From Rubripirellula tenax (GTDB lineage: Bacteria > Planctomycetota > Planctomycetia > Pirellulales > Pirellulaceae): 64,000 nt of DNA. This document shows, piece by piece, positions 13,797 to 20,862 of the stretch. Position 1 is the first letter of the stretch. Each line of letters begins with the position of its first letter. The position numbers and the translations under genes were made by a program. The stretch spans positions 94,372 through 158,371 of the forward strand of contig NZ_SJPW01000004.1 in assembly GCF_007860125.1 (NCBI RefSeq). The letters are read 5' to 3'. Below the pieces are notes generated by a model. The model made no database searches. It worked only from the letters and a program-made list of their open reading frames with translations, and was not told the DNA's origin.

Positions 13797-15281
13797 ATGA
13801 AACTTACACAACGAATGAATGAACTGATCCGAGCCTGCTTTGCAGGCATCTGGATCGAGTCACACGAACACCTCGATGCCATCGCCGAACTGTCGGCGAT
13901 GTGCCGTGACGAAGATTGGCGGTTGGCCGTTTGGGACATCGACCAAGGCCTACGGCATCCCAACGGGTCGGCGATCGACGTCGAGGTCGCCGATCCGTTG
14001 GCGGCGGTTCGGGCGATCGGATCGCTTGCGGCGGGGGATGCCCCGGTGCTGCTGGTGCTGCAGAACTTTCACCGGTTCATCGGTTCGGCCGAGATCGTGC
14101 AAGCGATCAGCCGGGCGGTCGGTGATGGCAAACAGCAACGTGCCTTCATTGTCGTGCTGAGCCCCGTGGTTCAGTTACCAGTGGAGCTCGAAAAGCTGTT
14201 CGTCGTGGTCGAGCACCCGTTGCCCGATCGACAACAACTGTGCGAGATGGCGGCCGGCATCGCGACCGAACCGGGTGAGATGCCCGATGGTCGCGAACTG
14301 GATGCGGTCTTGGACGCCGCGGCGGGCTTGTCTCGGTACGAAGCCGAGAACGCATTCAGTTTGTCGCTCGTTCGCAGCGGCCGACTGACGCCTGATGCGA
14401 TTTGGGAGCTGAAGACGCAAGCCGTGAAGGCCTCTGGATTGCTAACGCTGCACCGTGGCGGCCAGACCTTCGATAGTCTCGGAGGCCTGGAGTCGCTCAA
14501 AGCGTTCACGCGGCGATCACTGCTGCAACGTCATCGCGACGCTGGCCAACCGAGAGCTCGCGGCGTGATGCTGCTTTCACCGCCAGGATGCGGCAAGAGC
14601 GAGTTCTGCAAGTGCGTCGGCAACGAGGTCGGTCGTCCGGTGCTGACGCTGGACGTGGGCAGCTTGATGGGATCGCTGGTCGGTCAATCCGAGGAGCGGA
14701 CGCGTCAGGCGCTGGCGATCGTCGATGCAATGGCACCGTGCGTGCTGATGATCGACGAAGTCGAAAAGGCCTTCGCCGGTGTCGGCGCGGGCGGCAACGA
14801 CAGCGGTGTGTCGTCGCGAATGTTCGGAACATTTTTGTCGTGGCTGAACGATCACACGTCCGACGTGTTTGTCGTCTGCACGGCGAATGATGTTCAGCGA
14901 TTGCCGCCGGAGTTCAGTCGTGCCGAACGATTCGACGGCGTGTTCTTTGTCGATCTGCCCGATCGAGAGCAGAAGGATCAGATCTGGCGTTTGTATCTCG
15001 ATCGATACGGGCTCGATGTGGACACAGCAAAACCGGATGACGACCAGTGGACCGGCGCGGAGATCAAGTCTTGTTGCCGGTTGGCGGCACTGCTGGACGT
15101 GTCGCTGATTCAAGCGGCGGAGAACGTCGTGCCGATCGCGGTCACGTCCAGCGAGTCCGTCAGTCGGCTTCGCCAATGGGCGGACGGTCGATGTTTGTCG
15201 GCCGATCACGCGGGCGTTTACCGGATGGCGACGAAGACATCTCGCAGGCGTAGCGTTTCGACTAAGCCGTCAGTCAATTGA
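13797..15281 (+). CDS. Ycf46-like AAA+ ATPase
   Basis: This 494-aa protein has an N-terminal domain (about 1-215) of the type that precedes Ycf46 ATPases (MNELIRACFAGIWIESHEHLDAI). A single FtsH-class AAA+ domain follows: SPPGCGKSEF Walker A near residue 265, VLMIDEVEKAF Walker B near 318, an SRMFGTFLSWLNDH segment, sensor 1 (VVCTANDV), and RAERFDGVFFVDLPD with arginine fingers. It should hydrolyse ATP to remodel protein or nucleic acid partners; the target is unknown. The start has AGGAGG 8 nt upstream. It follows DUF1257 and DUF2997 genes; Ycf35 and Ycf46 are both plastid/cyanobacterial conserved ORFs, so the pairing here supports a shared role. The C-terminal tail is basic. A hairpin terminator follows. 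Confidence 0.85.
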   Translation: MKLTQRMNELIRACFAGIWIESHEHLDAIAELSAMCRDEDWRLAVWDIDQGLRHPNGSAIDVEVADPLAAVRAIGSLAAGDAPVLLVLQNFHRFIGSAEIVQAISRAVGDGKQQRAFIVVLSPVVQLPVELEKLFVVVEHPLPDRQQLCEMAAGIATEPGEMPDGRELDAVLDAAAGLSRYEAENAFSLSLVRSGRLTPDAIWELKTQAVKASGLLTLHRGGQTFDSLGGLESLKAFTRRSLLQRHRDAGQPRARGVMLLSPPGCGKSEFCKCVGNEVGRPVLTLDVGSLMGSLVGQSEERTRQALAIVDAMAPCVLMIDEVEKAFAGVGAGGNDSGVSSRMFGTFLSWLNDHTSDVFVVCTANDVQRLPPEFSRAERFDGVFFVDLPDREQKDQIWRLYLDRYGLDVDTAKPDDDQWTGAEIKSCCRLAALLDVSLIQAAENVVPIAVTSSESVSRLRQWADGRCLSADHAGVYRMATKTSRRRSVSTKPSVN

Positions 15282-15298
15282 TTGTCAGATGCTATTCC

Positions 15299-15333
15299 AA
15301 GCCCGGTCGCCACGTTGGTGACCGGGCTTTTCT
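15299..15333 (+). terminator. Rho-independent-type terminator after the AAA+ gene
   Basis: AAGCCCGGTC (15299-15308) pairs perfectly with GACCGGGCTT (15320-15329), followed by TTCTCGTTT. The stem is the same sequence family as the hairpins at 13718 and 22177. Confidence 0.7.
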
Positions 15334-15352
15334 CGTTTAAGGAGACCGACCT

Positions 15353-15535
15353 TTGACCCCCTTACTGTTCGTTTGCTTGACGCTTTCGTTCTCGCTTGCG
15401 GTCGCCTCCGCGATGGTGTGGCAACTGCGACGACAACGACGCGGCCTGCAATCGATCCTCGAACGACTCGTTCGCAAGGAGTTTCATCATGCCGACCAAG
15501 ACGACGTCGACGTGGGCGCTGATCGCGATCGTTAG
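15353..15535 (+). CDS. Small single-pass membrane protein
   Basis: The 60-aa product starts at TTG 15353 with AAGGAG 8 nt upstream. It has one hydrophobic helix at the N-terminus (about 3-24, LLFVCLTLSFSLAVASAMVW), then a basic region (LRRQRRGLQSILERLVRKEF) and an acidic tail. The coding sequence overlaps the next gene by 47 nt in another frame. Function is unknown. The arrangement (short membrane protein overlapping a lipoprotein gene) recalls spanin gene pairs of phages, but no sequence similarity supports that. Confidence 0.55.
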   Translation: MTPLLFVCLTLSFSLAVASAMVWQLRRQRRGLQSILERLVRKEFHHADQDDVDVGADRDR

Positions 15536-15908
15536 TTTGCTTGGTACCGGTTGCGGACCAAGCCCCCGCGAACTGAGTGACGCTCAGTGGCTCGACCTGC
15601 AAACCGACATGCAGCAAGAGCGAGCGGAAGTCGGTCGGCAACGAGACCAACTCGAAGCCGATCGTCGCCAGTGGGACCAGCGGGAACGCACGGAACCCAT
15701 CCTGGCCGCCGCAGTGGTATCCGCCGCGATGTTGATCGCGTGCGGCCTGCCGCTGATCGTGGTCGGCATTCTGTTTTGGCCACGCAAGGAACCACCGGCC
15801 AGCGACGCGATGTGCGAGGTGCTGATCGATGAAGTCGTCCTGCACGTCAGCGAACCAAAACGGATCGTGCCCTCAAGCGATCCGCCAAAGCTTGCCAGCG
15901 GCAAGTAG
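15489..15908 (+). CDS. Lipoprotein with a second membrane segment
   Basis: The 139-aa product starts at ATG 15489, preceded by AAGGAG. The N-terminal signal peptide ends in a lipobox (LLGTGC, Cys at about 22). A charged coiled-coil-like region follows (about 32-60; LQTDMQQERAEVGRQRDQLE, then ADRRQWDQRERTE), then a strongly hydrophobic segment (about 65-92, AAAVVSAAMLIACGLPLIVV, then GILFW) and a C-terminal domain. A lipid anchor plus a membrane helix suggests a looped envelope protein. No family is recognised. A strong terminator follows. Confidence 0.65.
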   Translation: MPTKTTSTWALIAIVSLLGTGCGPSPRELSDAQWLDLQTDMQQERAEVGRQRDQLEADRRQWDQRERTEPILAAAVVSAAMLIACGLPLIVVGILFWPRKEPPASDAMCEVLIDEVVLHVSEPKRIVPSSDPPKLASGK

Positions 15909-15959
15909 CGACTCCGGCCTTACGCCGTGAGTCTTTCAAGTCTTCCAAACTTTCATCCG

Positions 15960-15995
15960 CGCCCCGCCAGTCGTCTGACCGGCGGGGCGTTTTTG
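15960..15995 (+). terminator. Strong Rho-independent-type terminator
   Basis: CGCCCCGCC (15960-15968) pairs perfectly with GGCGGGGCG (15981-15989), with a 12-nt loop containing GTC/GAC pairing, followed by TTTTTG. It separates the lipoprotein gene from the next gene 29 nt downstream. Confidence 0.75.
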
Positions 15996-16023
15996 TTTTC
16001 CACTACCAACAAAGGCAATGACC

Positions 16024-17013
16024 ATGTCCACAGACACACTCTCCCGCGAGACCGCGTTGTCGGTATCGCCAACTTCGATGGATGCACCGACACTGACCAA
16101 CAGCGATGCCACGGTCGGCGAGCGGTTGCAAAACGAAACGACCGCGGTTCGGTTGAAGATCCACTGGCCGGGCGTTCGCAAGACGCTCAGCCAAGACCAA
16201 ACCCGTCAAGCCGCCGGAACGTTTGACGCCGACATCAAGTCGGTGTCGGCGTCGAAGAAACTGCTCGACACCGGTCACCCGGCGTTCCGCGCCGCATCGG
16301 CCGTTCGCACCCAAGCGGCCGACCACTGGAAACAGTTGACGCTGCCCTACGTCGAGCCCGGAATGCGATTGATCCGTCGCCGCGACATTACAGCGTTCGA
16401 CGATCGCATGTCGACCGTCCGGGATGAACTGGCAAGCGCCGTCGAACAACTCGAACGTCACTACGACGAGATGATCGATCAGGCACGCGAGCGACTTGGT
16501 GACCTGTTCGATGCCGGCGATTACGCGACCAACTTGCGGGATCAATTCGGCATCGAATGGGACTATCCCAGCGTCGCACCGCCGGAGTACCTGCTGCGGG
16601 TCAGTCCGCAGTTGTACTACAGCGAATGCGAACGGGTGCAGCAGCGTTTCGACGAAGCGGTGCGATTGGCCGAGCAAGCGTTTGCCGATGAGCTTGGCCA
16701 GTTGGTCAGTCACTTGGCGGAGCGACTGAGCGGCGAGGCGGACGGTTCGCCGAAAGTCTTCCGTGATTCGGCGGTAACGAACCTGCTGGACTTCTTTGAT
16801 CGGTTCCAGCGTTTGAACATTCGTTCGGACGAGGATCTTGATCGGCTGGTCGAGCGGGCCCGCGGCATCGTGACGAATGTCTCGCCGCAAGACCTGCGTG
16901 ACCGCGTTCCGATGCGACTTCGGGTGGCCAATCAGTTGGCGGCCGTCGAGTCGTCGCTGGACGATTGGATGACCGATCGTCCGCGACGAAGCATCCTGCG
17001 TCGGTCAAGGTGA
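16024..17013 (+). CDS. Planctomycete-conserved protein, DUF3150-like
   Basis: The 329-aa soluble protein starts at ATG 16024 because AAAGG then has normal spacing; an in-frame ATG two codons earlier is also possible. The sequence has an Asn/Thr-rich N-terminus, then LKIHWPGVRKTLSQDQ, a long helical region with two charged heptad-like stretches, EWDYPSVAPPEYLLRVSP, and a C-terminal block FRDSAVTNLLDFFDRFQRLN and DRPRRSILRR. The layout (helices around a YP-x-x-x-PPEYLL turn) resembles DUF3150 proteins of phages and integrative elements. From memory, close relatives are common in planctomycetes near DUF1257 and AAA+ genes. Role unknown. Confidence 0.65.
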   Translation: MSTDTLSRETALSVSPTSMDAPTLTNSDATVGERLQNETTAVRLKIHWPGVRKTLSQDQTRQAAGTFDADIKSVSASKKLLDTGHPAFRAASAVRTQAADHWKQLTLPYVEPGMRLIRRRDITAFDDRMSTVRDELASAVEQLERHYDEMIDQARERLGDLFDAGDYATNLRDQFGIEWDYPSVAPPEYLLRVSPQLYYSECERVQQRFDEAVRLAEQAFADELGQLVSHLAERLSGEADGSPKVFRDSAVTNLLDFFDRFQRLNIRSDEDLDRLVERARGIVTNVSPQDLRDRVPMRLRVANQLAAVESSLDDWMTDRPRRSILRRSR

Positions 17014-17018
17014 CAGCG

Positions 17019-17261
17019 ATGGAACTCGTCATCACCACCGACGGCGACGTGCGGATGATCTACGCCGAGTCGATCGATCTGCACGCGATCGGGTTGCCAT
17101 CGATCCGTCGTGGTTCGCACGTCGAACCAACGGCGGGCGGCTGCTGGACGGCAGATCTGTCTCCCGTCGGCGGTCCGGTACTCGGACCATTCCCGATTCG
17201 ATCGTTGGCACTCGATGCCGAGATCGACTGGCTCCATCAACACTGGCTCTTGCCCAACTGA
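17019..17261 (+). CDS. Small planctomycete protein with SHVEP and PVGGPVLGPF motifs
   Basis: The 80-aa product starts at ATG 17019, 5 nt after the preceding gene. It contains IRRGSHVEP, ADLSPVGGPVLGPFPIRS and ALDAEIDWLHQHWL. From memory, this small protein with the pattern RRxSHVEP, then ADLxPVGGPVLGPF, then ALxAExxWL occurs in many planctomycetes, often near the DUF1257/AAA+ module. It is soluble and has no catalytic motif that I can name. It is probably an accessory subunit. Confidence 0.65.
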   Translation: MELVITTDGDVRMIYAESIDLHAIGLPSIRRGSHVEPTAGGCWTADLSPVGGPVLGPFPIRSLALDAEIDWLHQHWLLPN

Positions 17262-17279
17262 TGAGCTTCCCATACCAAT

Positions 17280-17302
17280 GTGCCGGTGACGTTCACCGGC
17301 AC
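17280..17302 (+). terminator. Intergenic hairpin without U-tract
   Basis: GTGCCGGTGA (17280-17289) pairs with TCACCGGCAC (17293-17302) around a 3-nt loop. No T-run follows, so it may be a processing or stability element instead of a terminator. Confidence 0.5.
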
Positions 17303-17334
17303 GCCCTTACGCCTGAATCCCAAAAGAAAATTCC

Positions 17335-17781
17335 ATGAACGTCCCCAAAATCACGGTCGGCCTGCAACAGAAGATCGGACAACCCAACTTCGGCAGTCTA
17401 GGAGCGAGCTGCGTCGTCGAGGTCCAGCTCGACCAATTCGAATCCGAAGACGGCGAAGCCATCGAGCAGCGGGTGCGTCAAGCATTCGCCCGCTGCCGCC
17501 GCAGCATCGACGACGAGCTCCGAACGCTATCGCCGGCGACGGCCAAAGGTCCCGGCTGTGACAATGGAGAAACGCCACCGTCGCCAGTCAGCCGCCCTCG
17601 AGGCCACCGTCCGGCAACCGACAAGCAGATCCGAGCGATACAGAAGATCGCTGGCAAACAGGGCATCATGTTGGCCAGTGAACTGCAGGCCCGCTTCCAC
17701 GTCACGTCGCCAGACCAACTGTCGATCAGCCAGGCCAGTGCCCTGATCGACGCGCTGAAAGAAACCGGAGCGGCCGTCTAA
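17335..17781 (+). CDS. Planctomycete-conserved protein of the DUF1257/AAA+ module
   Basis: The 148-aa product starts at ATG 17335. The N-terminal domain (KITVGLQQKIGQPNFGSLGA, then SCVVEVQLD) is a beta-rich segment; the C-terminal 60 residues (TDKQIRAIQKIAGKQGI, then LSISQASALIDALKET) are helical and look like a small helical domain used for partner or DNA contact. From memory, the N-terminal pattern QxKxGQPxxGSxGASC is conserved among planctomycete neighbours of the AAA+ module. A short linker rich in Pro and Gly joins the two. Last gene of the module. Confidence 0.62.
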   Translation: MNVPKITVGLQQKIGQPNFGSLGASCVVEVQLDQFESEDGEAIEQRVRQAFARCRRSIDDELRTLSPATAKGPGCDNGETPPSPVSRPRGHRPATDKQIRAIQKIAGKQGIMLASELQARFHVTSPDQLSISQASALIDALKETGAAV

Positions 17782-17799
17782 CCGAGCCGCCACTCAACC

Positions 17800-17836
17800 G
17801 ATCGCAGTGCCCTCACCGGCACCGCGATCTTCTTTA
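17800..17836 (+). terminator. Terminator ending the plus-strand module
   Basis: GATCGC (17800-17805) pairs with GCGATC (17824-17829) and, inside it, GTGCC (17807-17811) pairs with GGCAC (17818-17822). TTCTTTAG follows. It lies 19 nt after the stop of the last module gene. Confidence 0.6.
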
Positions 17837-18000
17837 GCCCCCAGCTCTTCAAGGCTATGAGGCACCTAATCACGTACCCGACATGATTCAAAGGCCAAAA
17901 AGTGAATCCCTGGAATGGGATTCACTCGCAAAGCCGGAAAGACTAGCCGACGACGATCTCGAATTCACTGCAGTTAAGGCTGAAGCCAGAATCCGATCTG

Positions 18001-18038
18001 CGACTGCTTGCCCAGGCACGTGCCTGGGCAAGCAGTCG
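18001..18038. repeat. 38-bp perfect palindrome, copy 2 of the dispersed element
   Basis: CGACTGCTTGCCCAGGCAC followed by GTGCCTGGGCAAGCAGTCG is self-complementary over all 38 bases. Its central 18 bp equals the palindrome at 9783-9800. It lies between the converging plus-strand module and the minus-strand operon, so it may also stop transcription in both directions. A 68-aa open frame crossing it (17883-18089) is not supported. Confidence 0.85.
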
Positions 18039-18060
18039 GCCAGAAGTTTGAAATCGAGTA

Positions 18061-18774
18061 CTACTGCCGATCTATTTGACTCGGAGTAAGTTGTCCTGCA
18101 ATCGCATTTTCAACTTGTTGGTTCCAAAGCTCGCAATTGTCTCGCTGCAATTGACGAATCGCAAATACATGTTCGACCCAATAAGGCAAGTCATTTTCAA
18201 ATTCATTGCTTTCCGAGACATAAGCTGGAATGACGGGGCGACTCTTGAAGAAGCGACCATACTTGAGCACCGGCGTTGGCGACGGAAGCGAACCATCGTC
18301 AAGTTTTCGAGCGATCGAAATCCAGTGATTCCAAGACAACTCTTTGAACGGACGTAATGGGTAAGATATGGCCGGTTCACCGTTGATTTGCCAAATCGGC
18401 GCCTTAATAGTCAGCAACCCAAGGAAGTATCCGATCATGATGGTTGATTCGGCAACGACGTTTGCTCTCGCTACCCCCTGGGCTCTGAGTCCGCGGCGCA
18501 GTGCTTCCATGGCGTGTAGATGCCGCAGAACGGCAACTTCCTGATTCGGTTCGGTCACGAAGGGATACATAGTTTCATTCGACGAGAATTTCGCGAACCT
18601 AACGGACGCCAAAAATGCCAATTTACTATTCGCGGCGGTGTTGTCACTTAAGGAGGTTGCAATGGTCTTTGCGAAAGGACGGCAAGCTTTCAGAAAGAAG
18701 TCTTCACCAATCCAAACATTATCAGGCAGAAAGATCACCTCTCGATTTCTCGGATGATTTGTTGCTCTAGGCAT
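18061..18774 (-). CDS. Unknown protein coupled to a Rep-like gene
   Basis: The 237-aa product starts at ATG 18774, which has AAAGGAGTG upstream and overlaps the stop of the preceding gene by 8 nt. It begins MPRATNHPRNREVIFLP and contains NQEVAVLRHLHAMEALRRGL, LSWNHWISIARKLDD and YWVEHVFAIRQLQRDN. It is soluble and mildly basic. No domain is recognised. As a coupled partner of a replication-initiator-like gene it may belong to a plasmid-like maintenance unit. Confidence 0.6.
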   Translation of the reverse strand: MPRATNHPRNREVIFLPDNVWIGEDFFLKACRPFAKTIATSLSDNTAANSKLAFLASVRFAKFSSNETMYPFVTEPNQEVAVLRHLHAMEALRRGLRAQGVARANVVAESTIMIGYFLGLLTIKAPIWQINGEPAISYPLRPFKELSWNHWISIARKLDDGSLPSPTPVLKYGRFFKSRPVIPAYVSESNEFENDLPYWVEHVFAIRQLQRDNCELWNQQVENAIAGQLTPSQIDRQ

Positions 18775-19879
18775 AGTCCGACACTCCTTTGAAACTAGAC
18801 ACAAGTGTTTCTGCAGCGATCAGTTGATTGGTAAAAACTCTTGGATAGTCATCCGTCGCGACGGGCAGGTAGCCCTCCCGGTCAAGTGGAAAACAAAGTG
18901 ACCGATCATTGTCTGCGGTAGGGGGAAAGCTATTCGGTAGCTGCAACTTTGGCGGATCTGTCGAATCATCAGGACTACGCCGACTGATGGTCGAGAGAGC
19001 ACCAGTGTCAAGTTGTTGGATAAGGTTTGCACGCATCCGAATCAATTCCGATGGGTCTGTGATGCGATTGGTTCGCAGTGCGTACGCGAATTGATTCTCG
19101 AGGTGGTCATAGGTAACTATCTGGCCAGTTTTTCCAGCTTTCATCTTTTGATCAGACAGTTTTTTACGCCCCAGCCTGCCCTCGTGACGGTAGCAGACTT
19201 GGGGCGAGTCGCTAAATGGTTTCCTGAAGAGGGCGGCCAGTCGGTCTGTAAGACCTCCCTGCTTTAAATTCCCGATGTTTGCATGTCGGCCGGTGACCAA
19301 GAAAAGGTGGAGGTGGCTCCAAAGTAAATCCGGATTGGTTTTAACCGGTTCTAGATGCAGACCAATGGCATACTCATGGATACGTTGGTTCAGGGTGGTA
19401 TTGAGCTTATTGTAGGCTCCTATCGCTACGGCAATCCTGCCACGGCCCTCGTTGGCGAAGTTGGCCGACCGTAGCTCGTCGCTTTTGTTATTCGGTTTCG
19501 GCGTCGTGAAGACGTAGCTATGAACTCGAAGTCCACGCCGTGGGACCCGACCAACGACTATTTCGGAACGTTTCGCTTGCTGAATGGATTTGCACATTAG
19601 GCAGTAACCAGTGCGGCGGCAGTAGTTCCTGCGTTTGAAGATGGTCTGATCCCGGCTTTTTGGATTGTTTCCTACGAACCGACCGCAAATCAGTGCTTCG
19701 GCAAGAGCGGTCAGGCTGAAAGCCCGCGACTCAGCTCTGAGTTGAATGTATTGCAGGTTGGCTTCTAGTTGTTTTATGTACTGGGCTGCGGTGTGGTGGT
19801 GTTGGCCTATTTCTATAGTCGGATTAGCAATCTGACCTGGGTGGGTTGTTGATAAAAGATGGGTTTCCTTAGAGGACAT
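18767..19879 (-). CDS. Candidate HUH (rolling-circle) replication initiator
   Basis: The 370-aa product has a Cys cluster C87-x5-C93-x2-C96 in NYCRRTGYCLMCKSIQQAKR, like the CxxR-x-C-x-x-C region of Rep_1-type plasmid initiators. About 90 residues later comes an HUH signature: WSHLHLFLVTG (H189, H191) directly after LHLEPVKTNPDLL, as in Rep motif 2 where a strand precedes HFHVLL. A candidate nucleophile tyrosine lies in VTYDHLENQFAYALRTNR (Y257 or Y266). Such proteins nick DNA to start rolling-circle replication or transfer. The match is by eye and the catalytic tyrosine is uncertain. The gene is followed by an overlapping partner gene. It sits next to an integrase module. Confidence 0.45.
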   Translation of the reverse strand: MSSKETHLLSTTHPGQIANPTIEIGQHHHTAAQYIKQLEANLQYIQLRAESRAFSLTALAEALICGRFVGNNPKSRDQTIFKRRNYCRRTGYCLMCKSIQQAKRSEIVVGRVPRRGLRVHSYVFTTPKPNNKSDELRSANFANEGRGRIAVAIGAYNKLNTTLNQRIHEYAIGLHLEPVKTNPDLLWSHLHLFLVTGRHANIGNLKQGGLTDRLAALFRKPFSDSPQVCYRHEGRLGRKKLSDQKMKAGKTGQIVTYDHLENQFAYALRTNRITDPSELIRMRANLIQQLDTGALSTISRRSPDDSTDPPKLQLPNSFPPTADNDRSLCFPLDREGYLPVATDDYPRVFTNQLIAAETLVSSFKGVSDYA

Positions 19880-20519
19880 TTGATACCTGTATCTAGTGGC
19901 GGATATGTACTAGCGGCCCGTGCCGCAGATAGACATGGTTCTCGCACAGAGTTGCCAGGAACCAAGGCGAGTTTTTCAACAGTCGCGATATGGACCAAGG
20001 CATCGACTTCTTGGCGTTCCTACCACACATCTGTTACCAAGCAATGTCAGTTTTTGCGGGCGATTTGGGGTAGCAGCCCGACCGACCGGCGCTATGGCAA
20101 ACTGCTGTTAGCAGAAGTTCCCAAGCACTCAAGGGGAGTTTTTTACAGTTGTGCGAACGTCAGAACGCCTCGATCGCAAGGTCTGTTGTCACCACCAACT
20201 CGTTGAGATTGGTGGTTGGCTTTCTTGGTCCTGTTGGCAGCGAAGAACACAACTTGGTGATTTCAAAATCTATGCAATAACCAAGTGACCCCAGTCGGAC
20301 GCCGGACGCTGACGGGAAGGCAAAGATCACACACCGGCTCATTCAGAGGTAGGCAGTACTCATGAGAAGCCATTTGCGGAACCCAATACTCATGCCTGGC
20401 GAGCGGCTAGCCTGGTTCACAACTGCGGATGGCGGTGTGCAGTCTTGTTCGCCGCTAGCAGAGGCCGCGTTCCCTGCAACTTCTGATTCCCACGACCAAC
20501 CTTGCCAAGGAGATGTCTC
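19880..20519. other. 640-bp region between Rep-like operon and excisionase
   Basis: No convincing gene. The open frame 19859-20206 (+) overlaps the start of the minus-strand gene and has no ribosome-binding site. ACCACCAA (20191-20198) and TTGGTGGT (20209-20216) form a hairpin followed by TGGCTTTCTT, a possible weak terminator. As the divergent spacer between the Rep-like operon and the integration genes it should hold promoters for both sides and, if the element replicates, an origin; I see no iteron array. Confidence 0.45.
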
Positions 20520-20792
20520 GTGGCTGACTTGTTAATTCGCGACACAGATCGCGACGAATTGATACGGGACACAGCCGAAGCGGTCGCCCAGTTGCTCCGG
20601 TCGGAGAGCGCGTCGGAAACTAAGCCGATGCTGGTCGATGGCGATGAAATGGCGCGGCTGGCGAGCATCTCGCGTCCAACAGTAGATCGCGGGGTTCGGT
20701 CTGGATTGATTCCCAGCGTCATGATCGGTCGAGCCCGCCGGTTTCGGCCGGATGCGGTGATCGCCGCGTTGGAGTCAGCGGGCAGTGAGTGA
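20520..20792 (+). CDS. Excisionase-like helix-turn-helix protein
   Basis: The 90-aa product starts at GTG 20520, chosen because AAGGAG lies 7 nt upstream. An acidic N-terminus is followed (residues about 35-85) by LVDGDEMARLASISRPTVDR and GLIPSVMIGRARRFRPDAVIAALE. That is the winged helix-turn-helix of the excisionase/HTH_17 class, in which a helix-turn-helix is followed by an IGRxRRF strand. These proteins bind att or promoter DNA and steer a neighbouring integrase toward excision. It is 70 nt upstream of the tyrosine recombinase, on the same strand. Confidence 0.8.
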   Translation: MADLLIRDTDRDELIRDTAEAVAQLLRSESASETKPMLVDGDEMARLASISRPTVDRGVRSGLIPSVMIGRARRFRPDAVIAALESAGSE

Positions 20793-20824
20793 ATGACCCG
20801 CAGTGATCAGCGGCGACTCGGGTC

Positions 20825-20844
20825 ATGTTGCCCTGGGGCAACAT
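20825..20844. promoter_or_regulatory. Perfect inverted repeat upstream of the integrase gene
   Basis: ATGTTGCCC (20825-20833) and GGGCAACAT (20836-20844) are perfect complements with a 2-nt spacer, 18 nt before the integrase ATG. The size and symmetry fit an operator for a dimeric regulator, perhaps the excisionase-like protein, or a leader hairpin. Confidence 0.55.
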
Positions 20845-20862
20845 AATGCGAACAAATAGTAC

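Noticed and set aside
17883-18089. 68-codon plus-strand ORF
   Set aside because: It runs across a 38-bp palindrome and the end of the opposite-strand gene, with no ribosome-binding site or family resemblance.
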